Below are positions 16,897 through 24,524 of a stretch of 64,000 bases of DNA, piece by piece (positions within the stretch are counted from its first letter, which is position 1; each line of letters opens with the position of its first letter). The notes under the pieces are model-generated. The model made no database searches, was not told the origin of the DNA, and was given only the letters and a program-made list of their open reading frames with translations. Made by a program: the position numbers and the translations under genes. This stretch comes from Fimbriimonas ginsengisoli Gsoil 348 (GTDB lineage Bacteria; Armatimonadota; Fimbriimonadia; Fimbriimonadales; Fimbriimonadaceae), in assembly GCA_945881865.1 (NCBI GenBank), contig CAMCVK010000008.1, positions 94,601-158,600 on the forward strand, read 5' to 3'.

Positions 16897-17097
16897 ATGT
16901 TCGGATTAGGCGGCCAAGAGCTACTCATTATTCTCGTCATCGTGTTGTTGCTTTTCGGCGGAAAGAAGATCCCCGAACTGCTCCGGGGTGTCGGCAAGGG
17001 CGTCGGCGAACTCCAAAAGGGTCTCGACGAAGGCAAGCGAACGATCGTTGAAGCCGCCCAGACCGAAGAAGAACCGAAGAAAGTTCTTAAGAGCTAA
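16897..17097 (+). CDS. tatA: Sec-independent (Tat) translocase subunit TatA/E
   Basis: A 66-residue protein with the complete TatA pattern: [33 protein letters not shown] (short N-terminal helix, FG hinge, amphipathic helix), then a charged tail. It forms the pore element of the twin-arginine system for folded proteins. TatB and TatC genes are not nearby. An 8-bp dyad follows its stop codon. Confidence 0.93.
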   Translation: MFGLGGQELLIILVIVLLLFGGKKIPELLRGVGKGVGELQKGLDEGKRTIVEAAQTEEEPKKVLKS

Positions 17098-17114
17098 CCC
17101 AGTTTGAAACTGGG
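17098..17114 (+). promoter_or_regulatory. Hairpin enclosing the start codon of the gene at 17104
   Basis: CCCAGTTT and AAACTGGG flank a single central G, forming an 8-bp dyad (about 7 bp once a loop is allowed) immediately after the tatA stop. The TTG start of the next gene (17104-17106) lies at its tip. It could hide the start until ribosomes finish tatA, or be a weak terminator without a T-run. Confidence 0.4.
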
Positions 17115-17904
17115 TTGGTACGGATTTGAGCTCGATCTCGATGGAGATTGGGCTCCTGCCGCCGTGAATGGCAACCGAGCCTCAGGCTACCTACGTCTCG
17201 CTTCCGGCGGCAAAGTCGGCCTGCAGCTCCGCTGGGAAGCCGCGAAGTCGCAACCCAACTTGCAGCGCGCCCTAGAGCAATACTCGGCGAAACTTCAAAA
17301 GGACGCGAAGCGGTCGAAACAGAAGTTCACGTTTGAGTCCGAGTCGGACGTTCGCGGATTTGCCTACCGCTACTCGGGCACCGGTTTTGGGCGCGGCCGC
17401 CTGTGGTGGGATGAAAATACTTCCCGCACCGTTTTCCTTGAGGCGATTTCTAAAGAGAATGAGTCGTTGCTCGCGCCTTTAAGGAAGTCGTTCTCCGCCT
17501 TTCGGACCACCGAGCAGGACACCGAGTGTTGGGCCGTGCTTGGGCTGTGCGTGTGGTTGCCGCGTGGGGCCGAGGTCACCAAGCGGGTTTTTGTCGCCGG
17601 GAGAACGCATCTGGCGTTTAAGTCCGGGCGCTCCGAGTTTTGGGCGGAACGATGGGGGCTGGCCGATCAGCTGCTGAAAAAGCATCCATTAGAAACTTGG
17701 GCCAAATCGGTCACCCGTCTCCCCAAAGCAAAGACGGTCGTGGTCAGCGAAAACTTGGTCGAGGTTCTGCGTCCCAAAACCTGGTTTCGGCCTGCCGTAA
17801 AGGCACTTGTTTCGGTGGACGAGGCCCAGAACCAAATTAGCGTCGTCTACTCAGAGTTTCGTGAGTCAAAATGGGAGCCACAGTGGGACTGGCTGAAAAA
17901 GTAA
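17104..17904 (+). CDS. Unknown protein heading a PqqD/FtsX/ABC operon
   Basis: A 266-residue protein with a TTG start 6 bp after tatA. It opens with LGWYGFELDLDGDWAPAAV and continues in a beta-rich pattern of about two similar halves (first ending near residue 130, second opening CWAVLGLCVWLPRGAEV near 140), each with a 'W..f.v.LP..W/aev' start. It is rich in Trp and Lys and has no signal peptide or membrane helix. I recognise no family. It is followed within 8 bp by a PqqD-like gene and then a permease and ATPase, so it probably works with that transporter, perhaps as a substrate-binding or maturation factor. Confidence 0.65.
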   Translation: MKLGWYGFELDLDGDWAPAAVNGNRASGYLRLASGGKVGLQLRWEAAKSQPNLQRALEQYSAKLQKDAKRSKQKFTFESESDVRGFAYRYSGTGFGRGRLWWDENTSRTVFLEAISKENESLLAPLRKSFSAFRTTEQDTECWAVLGLCVWLPRGAEVTKRVFVAGRTHLAFKSGRSEFWAERWGLADQLLKKHPLETWAKSVTRLPKAKTVVVSENLVEVLRPKTWFRPAVKALVSVDEAQNQISVVYSEFRESKWEPQWDWLKK

Positions 17905-17912
17905 AGTCGAGC

Positions 17913-18290
17913 ATGAACCGGGGACGAGCCAAGCTCACCCCCGAGCAGTTCCGCAAGGCGAAACCGGTCCGGAACAACCTCGTTCGCTGGGAAGAGAACG
18001 AAGACGGCAGCGTTCTCATCATCGCGCCCATCGATGTGGACCGCCGCGCCTGGCTAAAGTGGATGGCGAAATACATGAAAATGCCGGTCGAGAAACAATT
18101 TGAACTCGAACCCATTGGCGGCTTCGTCTGGATTCATTGCGACGGCGAACAAACGAGCGAGACAATCGCCCGAAAACTTCGGGAACGGTTTAAAATGAAC
18201 CGTCTCGAAGCGGAGGCATCTCTCAGCGCGTTTCTCAGCTCGCTCACGGAACGCCGCCTCGTCACGCTTCTGATCGGAAAATCGAAATGA
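17913..18290 (+). CDS. PqqD-like (RiPP-recognition-element) protein
   Basis: A 125-residue protein from the ATG at 17913; an ATG at 17871 would overlap the previous gene by 34 bp. The pattern NLVRWEENEDGSVLIIAPID, later FVWIHCDGEQTSETIARKLRERF and SAFLSSLTERRLV matches PqqD: a short beta segment then the DG-T..eIa helix and a final wing. Such domains bind leader peptides in RiPP pathways, but many free PqqD-like proteins have no known ligand. An insert (VDRRAWLKWMAKYMKMP) lies mid-domain. It overlaps the permease start by ATGA. Confidence 0.7.
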   Translation: MNRGRAKLTPEQFRKAKPVRNNLVRWEENEDGSVLIIAPIDVDRRAWLKWMAKYMKMPVEKQFELEPIGGFVWIHCDGEQTSETIARKLRERFKMNRLEAEASLSAFLSSLTERRLVTLLIGKSK

Positions 18291-18871
18291 GTGAACCTTC
18301 GGCGCGAGCACAGTTTAAAAACGTTGACCCGCCGTTTTGGGTGGCATGGAACCAGGCCCTCGCCAGCATCCGCGTTCGGTTTTTCCGGCAGCTGATCACC
18401 AGCGTTGGCATCGCGCTTGGCATCGCGTTCTACGCCTCGATGCAGACCCTTCGCATTGCCGAGAGCTCACTGACCAAAGACGACACGAAGATGCAGTGGC
18501 TCGTCGCGACTTCCCTACTGATGTGCCTCGTCGGCGTCACGAACTCGATGCTGATGTCGGTCTCGGAGCGTTTCCGCGAGATCGGCACGATCAAATGCCT
18601 TGGCGCTTCGGATAGCTTCATCGTGCGCGTCTTCTTTCTGGAGGCCACGATTCTCGGTGCGACCGGCTCCTTCGCTGGCGCCACGCTCGGTGTTGGGCTT
18701 AGCTGGATTGCGGCACGCGCCAGCGGGGCGGACGTCGCCTTCGCCGATTGTCTCGGCATCACCCTGGGCGCCACCGTAATCGGAATGGTGATGACGGTCC
18801 TCGCGGCAGTTGCCCCCGCCATTCAGGCCGCCAAGATGCCCGCCGCCGCCGCGCTCCGCGTGGAAGTGTAG
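18287..18871 (+). CDS. Minimal FtsX/MacB-type ABC permease lacking the periplasmic domain
   Basis: A 194-residue permease. After a 20-residue soluble start come WNQALASIRVRFFRQLITSVGIALGIAF (the usual FtsX-type entry helix) and then directly the other helices: LVATSLLMCLVGVTNSMLMSV, RFREIGTIKCLGAS (coupling element), ILGATGSFAGATLGVG, and IGMVMTVLAAVAPAIQAAKM, ending with PAAALRVEV. MacB/LolC proteins have about 200 extra residues between helices 1 and 2; here a linker of only about 15 residues is left. It should dimerise and be driven by the ATPase at 18883. Confidence 0.82.
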   Translation: MSEPSARAQFKNVDPPFWVAWNQALASIRVRFFRQLITSVGIALGIAFYASMQTLRIAESSLTKDDTKMQWLVATSLLMCLVGVTNSMLMSVSERFREIGTIKCLGASDSFIVRVFFLEATILGATGSFAGATLGVGLSWIAARASGADVAFADCLGITLGATVIGMVMTVLAAVAPAIQAAKMPAAAALRVEV

Positions 18872-18882
18872 AAAATTTCGTT

Positions 18883-19629
18883 ATGGAAAATAGCAGAGAA
18901 GCAAACACCCAGGACGTTGTTGTCCGAACCGTCGACGTAGCCAAGCAGTACGGCGAGGGCGAGGCGGCCGTGCGCGCGCTCAACGGCGTTACATGCGAGA
19001 TTTACGGCGGCGAGTACCTGTCAATCATGGGCCCCTCTGGCTCGGGCAAGTCGACGCTGTTCAACATGATCGGCGGCCTGGACAAACCCTCCGAAGGTTC
19101 GGTTTTCGTGAACTCGGTCGACATCGCCGAGCTCACCGCCCGGGAGTTGGCGTTTCTTCGCTGCCACACCATCGGTTACATTTTCCAAACGTTTAACCTC
19201 ATCACGGTTCGCACCGCGCTAGAGAACGTCACGCTTCCGATGCTATTTGCCGGCACACCTCCCGACGAGGCCGAAGAGCGCGGAATGGAGCTTCTCGATT
19301 TGGTTGGGCTCGGGCACCGGTATCATCACCGCCCCACGGAGCTGTCCGGTGGTCAGCAACAGCGTGTAGCAATCGCGCGGTCATTGGCGAATCACCCGCG
19401 CATCATCCTCGCGGACGAGCCGACCGGAAACCTCGACTTGAAGACCGGCCAAGAGATCATCGACCTGCTTCGGTTGCTCAACCGCGACCAGAACGTGACG
19501 ATTATCTCGGCCACCCACGACCACAAGATGCTGGACGTGAGCGACCGGATTTTCCACATTAGGGACGGCAAGCTAGCGAAGATCGAGACGAAAGAAGAAG
19601 CGATCGCCTCCGGTCACGCGGCGGCCTAA
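18883..19629 (+). CDS. LolD/MacB-type ABC transporter ATP-binding protein
   Basis: A 248-residue ATPase from the ATG at 18883, 11 bp after the permease. Walker A is GPSGSGKST, the Q-loop region is YIFQTFNLI, the signature [15 protein letters not shown], Walker B IILADEPTGNLD, and the switch His SATHDHKM. TGNLD and NLI/NLL are typical of the MacB/LolD/FtsE mechanotransmission group, which fits the FtsX-type partner. Substrate unknown; lipoprotein, peptide or lipid extraction are possibilities. Confidence 0.93.
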   Translation: MENSREANTQDVVVRTVDVAKQYGEGEAAVRALNGVTCEIYGGEYLSIMGPSGSGKSTLFNMIGGLDKPSEGSVFVNSVDIAELTARELAFLRCHTIGYIFQTFNLITVRTALENVTLPMLFAGTPPDEAEERGMELLDLVGLGHRYHHRPTELSGGQQQRVAIARSLANHPRIILADEPTGNLDLKTGQEIIDLLRLLNRDQNVTIISATHDHKMLDVSDRIFHIRDGKLAKIETKEEAIASGHAAA

Positions 19630-20459
19630 AGCTTGGAGATGTAAACGGTCTTTTGCTCACCGGTCGAGTCGATCGACATCGTTCGGCCCATCGATACTTT
19701 GGTCTTCGACGTACCGCCGATCTCGGCCCGTAGCGTCCTGCCGGTTACCGGGTCGATCCAAATCTTCCCCGAAAGGTTGATCGTCGTCGACAGCCCGACC
19801 TCTTCCGCACCCCCGGGCAAGCCGGAGTTCTCGGGGACTTTCTGCGTCATTGACATGTTGGCCTCGCAATTGGCTAGCAGTAGCAGCGCCGGAACTCCGT
19901 TGAGCGATTCACGGGCCGAAAGCGTGTAGTGCATGAAGGATGCAGACTTACTCGGTAGAGTCGACGTCGGTAGTTTGACCTTCCAACTGCTGCCGATACC
20001 AACCAGCTCTGCCGGAAACTCCGGAAACACAAACCCGTTCGTGGCCGCAACCAAAGCACTGGCGTCGACCGTTTGACCGGGCATCGTGACCGGCGCATTC
20101 GCGAATCTCAGCCGATTAAGAACGTCGAGCGTTCCCAGTGTCTTCACGACGGTTGGCTTGTCCGACTTAGGCATCATCGCGGCCATCGGTCCGGTAACTT
20201 TCATCGGTTCCATTTGCGCCGTGGCCTCGATTTTCATTCCCTGGATGTCGGCGCCAACGCATCGGTACGACTGGGTCCCGGTTAGCGAGACCGAATAGCT
20301 CTGCTCGCCGGCCCCGCCAGGAAGTTCGACGGAGTTCTTCGTCTCGCTTGTGTACGTGTACCGCTCGCCTTCTGCCATCGCAAACTTCCGCCGAAGGAGG
20401 AAAGGCTGGTCGGCAGGAACCGGCAAGGTTCCCAGAACAAACAGGGTGGCAATCCACAT
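19626..20459 (-). CDS. Secreted hypothetical protein
   Basis: A 277-residue protein with a short signal peptide (MWIATLFVLGTLPVPADQP). The remainder is beta-rich, including YTYTSETKNSVELP near 34, a Met-rich MEPMKVTGPMAAMM, and a C-terminal IWIDPVTGRTLRAEIGG block that resembles periplasmic DUF6263-style or lipoprotein-carrier-like beta folds. No catalytic motif is seen. It overlaps the ATPase gene by 4 bp tail to tail. Confidence 0.55.
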   Translation of the reverse strand: MWIATLFVLGTLPVPADQPFLLRRKFAMAEGERYTYTSETKNSVELPGGAGEQSYSVSLTGTQSYRCVGADIQGMKIEATAQMEPMKVTGPMAAMMPKSDKPTVVKTLGTLDVLNRLRFANAPVTMPGQTVDASALVAATNGFVFPEFPAELVGIGSSWKVKLPTSTLPSKSASFMHYTLSARESLNGVPALLLLANCEANMSMTQKVPENSGLPGGAEEVGLSTTINLSGKIWIDPVTGRTLRAEIGGTSKTKVSMGRTMSIDSTGEQKTVYISKL

Positions 20460-20482
20460 GCCGCAAGTTTACGGCACAATCC

Positions 20483-21484
20483 ATGCGTCCGCGTCGTCTT
20501 TTCATGGTGCTTTCTGCATTCAGCTTCATTCTCTTCGCCGGTCCGCCGGATGTCTCGCTCCTTTTCGGTGGAGATCTCATGCTCAACGCCGTGCCGGTTA
20601 AAGCCGCTCCTTTGCGCGCCCTCGCCCCGCAAGCGGCAAAGCACGATGCGTTCTTCGCCAACCTGGAGATTCCGCTCACGGACGTGCGCACGGCCACCGC
20701 CCGGAAGACACCGAAAGAACTTCGGGAGCGCGACCAGTACATTCTCAAAGCCGATCCGAAGCACATTGCATCGCTGAAGCAAGCCGGAATCACGGCGGTT
20801 AGCCTCGCGAACAACCACGCGATGGACTATGGCTGGCGAGGTCTGGCCCAGCAAAATGACGCGCTGGACGCCGCCGGAATTCCGCACGCCGGTGCCGGCA
20901 AGAACGCCGCCGCCGCCGCCCGCCCAACCACCGTAATCGCCGGAAAGCATCGCATCGCGCTCATTTCTTCCCTTGCATTTATGTCGCGAACCGCGCTTTG
21001 GAAGTGCACCCCGGCAACCACGAAGCAGCCCGGAATCATGGTGCTGCCTTTCAACGGGACCATCAACGACGACGCCCGCACAAAACTGAAAAGCTGGATC
21101 GGCACGGCTAGAAAAAACCACGACCTGGTGGTCGTCGCGTTGCACTGGGGCATTGAGCGTAAGGCGGTGCCGTCGCCGTACCAGGTCGCGCTCGGCCGGG
21201 CATGCATCGACGCGGGGGCTGACATCGTTTGGGGGCACCATCCGCACGTCCTGCAAGCCGCCGAAATCTACGAAGGTAAGCCGATCATGTACTCCCTCGG
21301 CAATCTGGTCTCGCCGACGCCTGCCCAGTCGGCTCTCATTTCAGCGAAATTGCAAGACGGCAAGTGGAGTTTGAACGTGCTTCCAACGGCTATCTCAGGT
21401 GCCAGGGTGAAGTTCTCCGCCTCGCGGGCAGATTACGACCGTCGAGTGCGGCTCTTCGAAAGAGCATATATAAGTAAACAATAA
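20483..21484 (+). CDS. CapA-family metallophosphatase-like protein
   Basis: A 333-residue protein from MRPRRLFMVLSAFSFILF, a signal sequence; the start divides 23 bp from the divergent neighbour. The CapA (PgsA) motifs appear in order: LLFGGDLMLN, FANLEIPLTD, AVSLANNHAMDYG, VVVALHWGIE and IVWGHHPHVLQ, then YSLGN. They form the two-metal site of the calcineurin-like fold. CapA takes part in poly-gamma-glutamate capsule synthesis in bacilli, but most homologues stand alone as here, with unknown substrate. Confidence 0.9.
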   Translation: MRPRRLFMVLSAFSFILFAGPPDVSLLFGGDLMLNAVPVKAAPLRALAPQAAKHDAFFANLEIPLTDVRTATARKTPKELRERDQYILKADPKHIASLKQAGITAVSLANNHAMDYGWRGLAQQNDALDAAGIPHAGAGKNAAAAARPTTVIAGKHRIALISSLAFMSRTALWKCTPATTKQPGIMVLPFNGTINDDARTKLKSWIGTARKNHDLVVVALHWGIERKAVPSPYQVALGRACIDAGADIVWGHHPHVLQAAEIYEGKPIMYSLGNLVSPTPAQSALISAKLQDGKWSLNVLPTAISGARVKFSASRADYDRRVRLFERAYISKQ

Positions 21485-21565
21485 GATTTTCGTGCTTACC
21501 GAAGCAGTGTTCCGCACATCCCCGTTTAAAGGACCGTAGGCCGCCCTTGCACTACGGAACCCACC

Positions 21566-22183
21566 ATGACCCTCATCACCTTAGTTTCAGCTCTCGCGGC
21601 AACCATGATGTCGCCGACCACTTCCGGCCAAGCCGCCCCCGTCATGACGAACACAGTCGTGGTGGATCAGGAGATGATCAGCAAGGGGATGCGCATGCAG
21701 AACCCGATGGTCGGCGGCATGATGATGTCGGCGCAGAAGGACATCATCGACAACGCGGTCAACTCGGCCGATCACACGACGCTAGTCGCCGCCGTGAAAG
21801 CCGCGGGCCTCGTGGACACGCTCAAGTCCATGGGACCCTTCACTGTCTTCGCGCCGACCAACGCCGCATTTGGCATGCTTCCGGCCGGAACCGTGGATAG
21901 CCTCCTGATGGCGGAAAACAAGGACAAGCTCTCGAAGATCCTGACCTACCACGTCGTTGCAGGCAAGTTTGACTTCAACGCTCTCGCCCGGCTCATCAAG
22001 ACCGGCAGAGGCTCCACCACTCTCATGACGGCAAGCGGCGGAAAGCTGGTCGCCATGATGAACGGCGCCCATAACATCGTCATCAAGGACGAGTACGACA
22101 ACGTCGCGAGCATCTCGACCTACGACGTGCGACAGAGCAACGGAATCATCCACGTCATCACGAAGGTCTTGCTTCCTCGCTGA
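21566..22183 (+). CDS. Secreted fasciclin (FAS1) domain protein
   Basis: A 205-residue protein with a signal peptide (about 1-24) and a single FAS1 domain at about 65-203. The two FAS1 signatures are clear: GPFTVFAPTNAAF and the ILTYHVVAGK box, followed by a final NGIIHVITKVLLP. FAS1 domains mediate adhesion or matrix interactions outside the cell. A Met/Gly-rich spacer (GGMMMSAQ) separates signal and domain. Confidence 0.92.
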   Translation: MTLITLVSALAATMMSPTTSGQAAPVMTNTVVVDQEMISKGMRMQNPMVGGMMMSAQKDIIDNAVNSADHTTLVAAVKAAGLVDTLKSMGPFTVFAPTNAAFGMLPAGTVDSLLMAENKDKLSKILTYHVVAGKFDFNALARLIKTGRGSTTLMTASGGKLVAMMNGAHNIVIKDEYDNVASISTYDVRQSNGIIHVITKVLLPR

Positions 22184-22197
22184 CTTTGACGGCACTG

Positions 22198-22233
22198 AAA
22201 CGGCCCAAAATCCTTGCGATTCCGGGGCCGTTT
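22198..22233 (+). terminator. Weak terminator-like inverted repeat after the fasciclin gene
   Basis: AAACGGCCC (22198-22206) and GGGCCGTTT (22225-22233) are perfectly complementary with an 18-nt loop. There is no T-run beyond the TTT of the arm. It lies between the fasciclin and thioredoxin genes and may end or attenuate the first transcript. Confidence 0.4.
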
Positions 22234-22311
22234 GGGCGCGGTTGCAAACTTTTCATCTGAAACATCACGGCGCCGAAACAATTGCTTGCCAGGGGCCGTA
22301 CAATCCAACGC

Positions 22312-23391
22312 ATGAAGCGAGTTTTTTGGTCTCTTTTGGCGTTGGCATCCACCTTCTCCGTCTCGTCGGTCGCCTCCGCCGGGATTGACGTTGGTGATAT
22401 GGCCCCCAGCATGACCCCGGCAAAGTGGGTGAAGGGTAAACCGGTCGCCAAATTCGAAAAGGGCAAGGTGTACGTCGTTGAGTTTTGGGCGACTTGGTGC
22501 GGCCCGTGCCTGCAGAGCATTCCTCACCTCACCGAGCTCGCCAAGAAGTTCAAGGGCAAGGTCAATTTCACCGGCGTAAGCGTGTGGGAGAACCAAACGA
22601 GCCCCGAGGACGACGCCTACTTCAAGAAGGTCGATGCCTTTGTGAAGGAAATGGGGCCGAAGATGGACTACAACGTCGCCGTGGATGGCCTCGATAAGTC
22701 GATGGCCAAAAACTGGATGGAAGCCGCGGGCGAGCGCGGAATCCCGAGTGCCTTCGTGATCGACCAGAAGGGACGCGTTGCCTGGATCGGCCACCCGCTT
22801 GCCGATCTTGAGAAAACGCTAAGCCAGGTCCTTGCTGGCACGTATGACATGGCGCCGGTGAAGCGAGCACGCGCGGAAGAGAAAGCGGCAGAGGCGAAAG
22901 AGCGGGCCGTTTACGCACCGATCCAAGCGGCCCTTGCCAATAAGGACTACAAGCTGGCTCTCAGCGAGATCGATAAGGCCGTTGCAGCGAACCCCGACCT
23001 TAAGCCTCGGTTCGCCATGACGAGAGTCGATTTGACGCTGCGAACGGACGAAGCCGCCGGTCTTCTGGCCGCCAAGGCGCTCGCAAACGATCCAGTTATT
23101 AAAAAGGACCCGAACGCACTGAACGCGCTCGCATGGAACCTCGCGACGTTTAAGTACGTCGGACCAACGGATTACAAGGTCGCCGTCGCCATCGCCAAAC
23201 AAGCGGTGGACGCCGGAGCCGGAAACGACCCGGCTGTCCTTGACACCTATGCCTATGCCCTCTTCAAATCTGGAGACAAAGCTACGGCCATCAAGACTCA
23301 AGAAAAGGCCATCGAATTGGCGAAGAAGTCCAACCCCGCGCTCGTCAAAGAGCTAGAAGGTCGGCTCGCCGAATTCAAAAAGACCAGCTGA
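22312..23391 (+). CDS. TlpA/ResA-type thioredoxin with C-terminal TPR-like region
   Basis: A 359-residue exported protein. Signal peptide 1-23 (FWSLLALASTFSVSSVASA); thioredoxin domain about 25-180 with WATWCGPC (Cys63, Cys66) and a cis-Pro region GIPSAFVID; then a helical half (about 190-359) with TPR-like spacing such as YKLALSEIDKAVAANPDLKP and NALAWNLATFKY. It probably reduces or isomerises disulfides in the periplasm. I take the ATG at 22312 because it starts the signal peptide. Confidence 0.88.
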   Translation: MKRVFWSLLALASTFSVSSVASAGIDVGDMAPSMTPAKWVKGKPVAKFEKGKVYVVEFWATWCGPCLQSIPHLTELAKKFKGKVNFTGVSVWENQTSPEDDAYFKKVDAFVKEMGPKMDYNVAVDGLDKSMAKNWMEAAGERGIPSAFVIDQKGRVAWIGHPLADLEKTLSQVLAGTYDMAPVKRARAEEKAAEAKERAVYAPIQAALANKDYKLALSEIDKAVAANPDLKPRFAMTRVDLTLRTDEAAGLLAAKALANDPVIKKDPNALNALAWNLATFKYVGPTDYKVAVAIAKQAVDAGAGNDPAVLDTYAYALFKSGDKATAIKTQEKAIELAKKSNPALVKELEGRLAEFKKTS

Positions 23392-23453
23392 ACCCGCACT
23401 CTTGGCCCCGGCACCACGCTGGGGCCACCCCGAACCCCGCTACAAGAGCCTCC

Positions 23454-23804
23454 ATGACCAGCAGCCAGACGTCCATCATCGAAACGCGAACCCCCGGGCT
23501 GACCATTCGGCGCCCCTTCATCGAAGTGACCTTCCAGCAAGGGTTGCCCCAAGACGCGGGCGTTAACGGTTGCCGCGTGGAGCACGTCATTGACCTCGCG
23601 GTTGAACGCTTGCGAATGTATCAGGCGGGACCTTTGGCCTGTCCCGAAAATGCCGAGGCCATCGAGTCTCTGGGGCACGCTCAAGCCGCGCTGCAAGCTA
23701 GAATGCGCCGCCGGGTGGAGCAAGGCGTTATCAATACGATGGCGCCTCACCTCGTCGTTCGCACCGAAGACATGCATGAAGATTTTTCTGCTACCGGCGC
23801 CTAG
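23454..23804 (+). CDS. Acb2/Tad1-like hairpin-domain protein
   Basis: A 116-residue soluble protein. The block VNGCRVEHVIDLAVERLRMY, then QAGPLACPENAEAIESL, AQAALQARMRRRVEQGV and INT (about 38-95) follows the pattern of the Acb2/Tad1 hairpin domain: NG-x-(T/I)-x-ED, a helix ending Q.GPfAC.EN, and a second helix with R(T)xxRxxxGVxGT. In phages such proteins form oligomers that sequester cyclic nucleotides and block CBASS or Thoeris immunity. This copy is chromosomal, with no phage genes nearby, so its role may be different. The family call is by pattern memory and needs a profile search. Confidence 0.55.
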   Translation: MTSSQTSIIETRTPGLTIRRPFIEVTFQQGLPQDAGVNGCRVEHVIDLAVERLRMYQAGPLACPENAEAIESLGHAQAALQARMRRRVEQGVINTMAPHLVVRTEDMHEDFSATGA

Positions 23805-23809
23805 CTCCC

Positions 23810-23821
23810 TATGATATAAAT
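23810..23821 (+). promoter_or_regulatory. AT-rich -10-like element
   Basis: TATGATATAAAT lies 30 bp before the start of the STN-domain gene and stands out from the surrounding GC-rich DNA. It matches the TATAAT consensus well (TATGAT). No strong -35 partner is obvious, so the assignment is tentative. Confidence 0.35.
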
Positions 23822-23850
23822 AAGGGGTCAAACGGCTTGGTGTACACGTC

Positions 23851-24498
23851 ATGAACCCCGGAATCTTCAAACTACCCCTCGTCACGGCATTGGTTGCGGT
23901 TGCCGCTTCAGGTGCATGGGGTGGACAATACGCCGGGTTTGATCTCCAAACTGTGGTGCCATCGATCACGATGGCAGAACACAGCTCCCCAACGTTTGAC
24001 AGCAATGCAGACAAGCGGGCATCGCTGTACGACCCACAGCTCACCCGGAGCAGTTTTTCTGACTTCCTGATGCAGCAAGGAATTGACTATGTGATGCCAG
24101 CGGGCGTCATAGCGCAGGACAAAAGCGTTTCCATCGGCCTGAGCGAGCGGCCCGTCTCCGAGGTGATCGCGATCGTAGCCGAAGCGTTTGGTGCCGCCGC
24201 TGAACTGCGCTCGAACGTTTGGTATTTCAAGAACCGCCACGTGGTTCTGACCTACTCTGAGACGGTGGCTCCCATCTCTTCGCAGTTGGCGGCTCCCCGG
24301 GACCGACGGCTGGATCCACTCATCGACTCTCTCACCGAGGCTCAGGTAACCCGCGCGGGTCGCTTGGGCTACCTGACCTTTAAGGAACTCTCGATCAAGC
24401 AACGCGCCCTCCTGCCGAAACACTTGATTCCCGCTTCTAAGGCTGCGACCGACGCAAAGATTCGGCTGCCAAAAGACAGTTTGCCGGTGTTTAAATAG
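23851..24498 (+). CDS. Secreted protein with a secretin/TonB short N-terminal (STN)-like domain
   Basis: A 215-residue protein with a signal peptide (FKLPLVTALVAVAASGAWG). The middle, SFSDFLMQQGIDYVMPAGVI, SVSIGLSERPVSEVIAIVAE and WYFKNRHVV (about 68-133), has the beta-alpha-beta spacing of STN domains found at the start of secretins and outer-membrane transducers. Here no secretin or TonB barrel follows. The C-terminal 70 residues are unassigned. It may be a periplasmic pilus or secretion accessory. Confidence 0.55.
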   Translation: MNPGIFKLPLVTALVAVAASGAWGGQYAGFDLQTVVPSITMAEHSSPTFDSNADKRASLYDPQLTRSSFSDFLMQQGIDYVMPAGVIAQDKSVSIGLSERPVSEVIAIVAEAFGAAAELRSNVWYFKNRHVVLTYSETVAPISSQLAAPRDRRLDPLIDSLTEAQVTRAGRLGYLTFKELSIKQRALLPKHLIPASKAATDAKIRLPKDSLPVFK

Positions 24499-24524
24499 TC
24501 GAGCCGTCTTCAAATCCGAAATGG

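Noticed and set aside
20282..21256. A 324-codon open frame antisense to the CapA-like gene
   Set aside because: The CapA motifs and signal peptide are clear on the plus strand; the antisense translation is low-information Arg/Gly-rich sequence.
23403..23427. TGGCCCC/GGGGCCA repeat after the thioredoxin gene as a terminator
   Set aside because: Only 7 bp with an 11-nt loop and no T-run; too weak to list as a feature.
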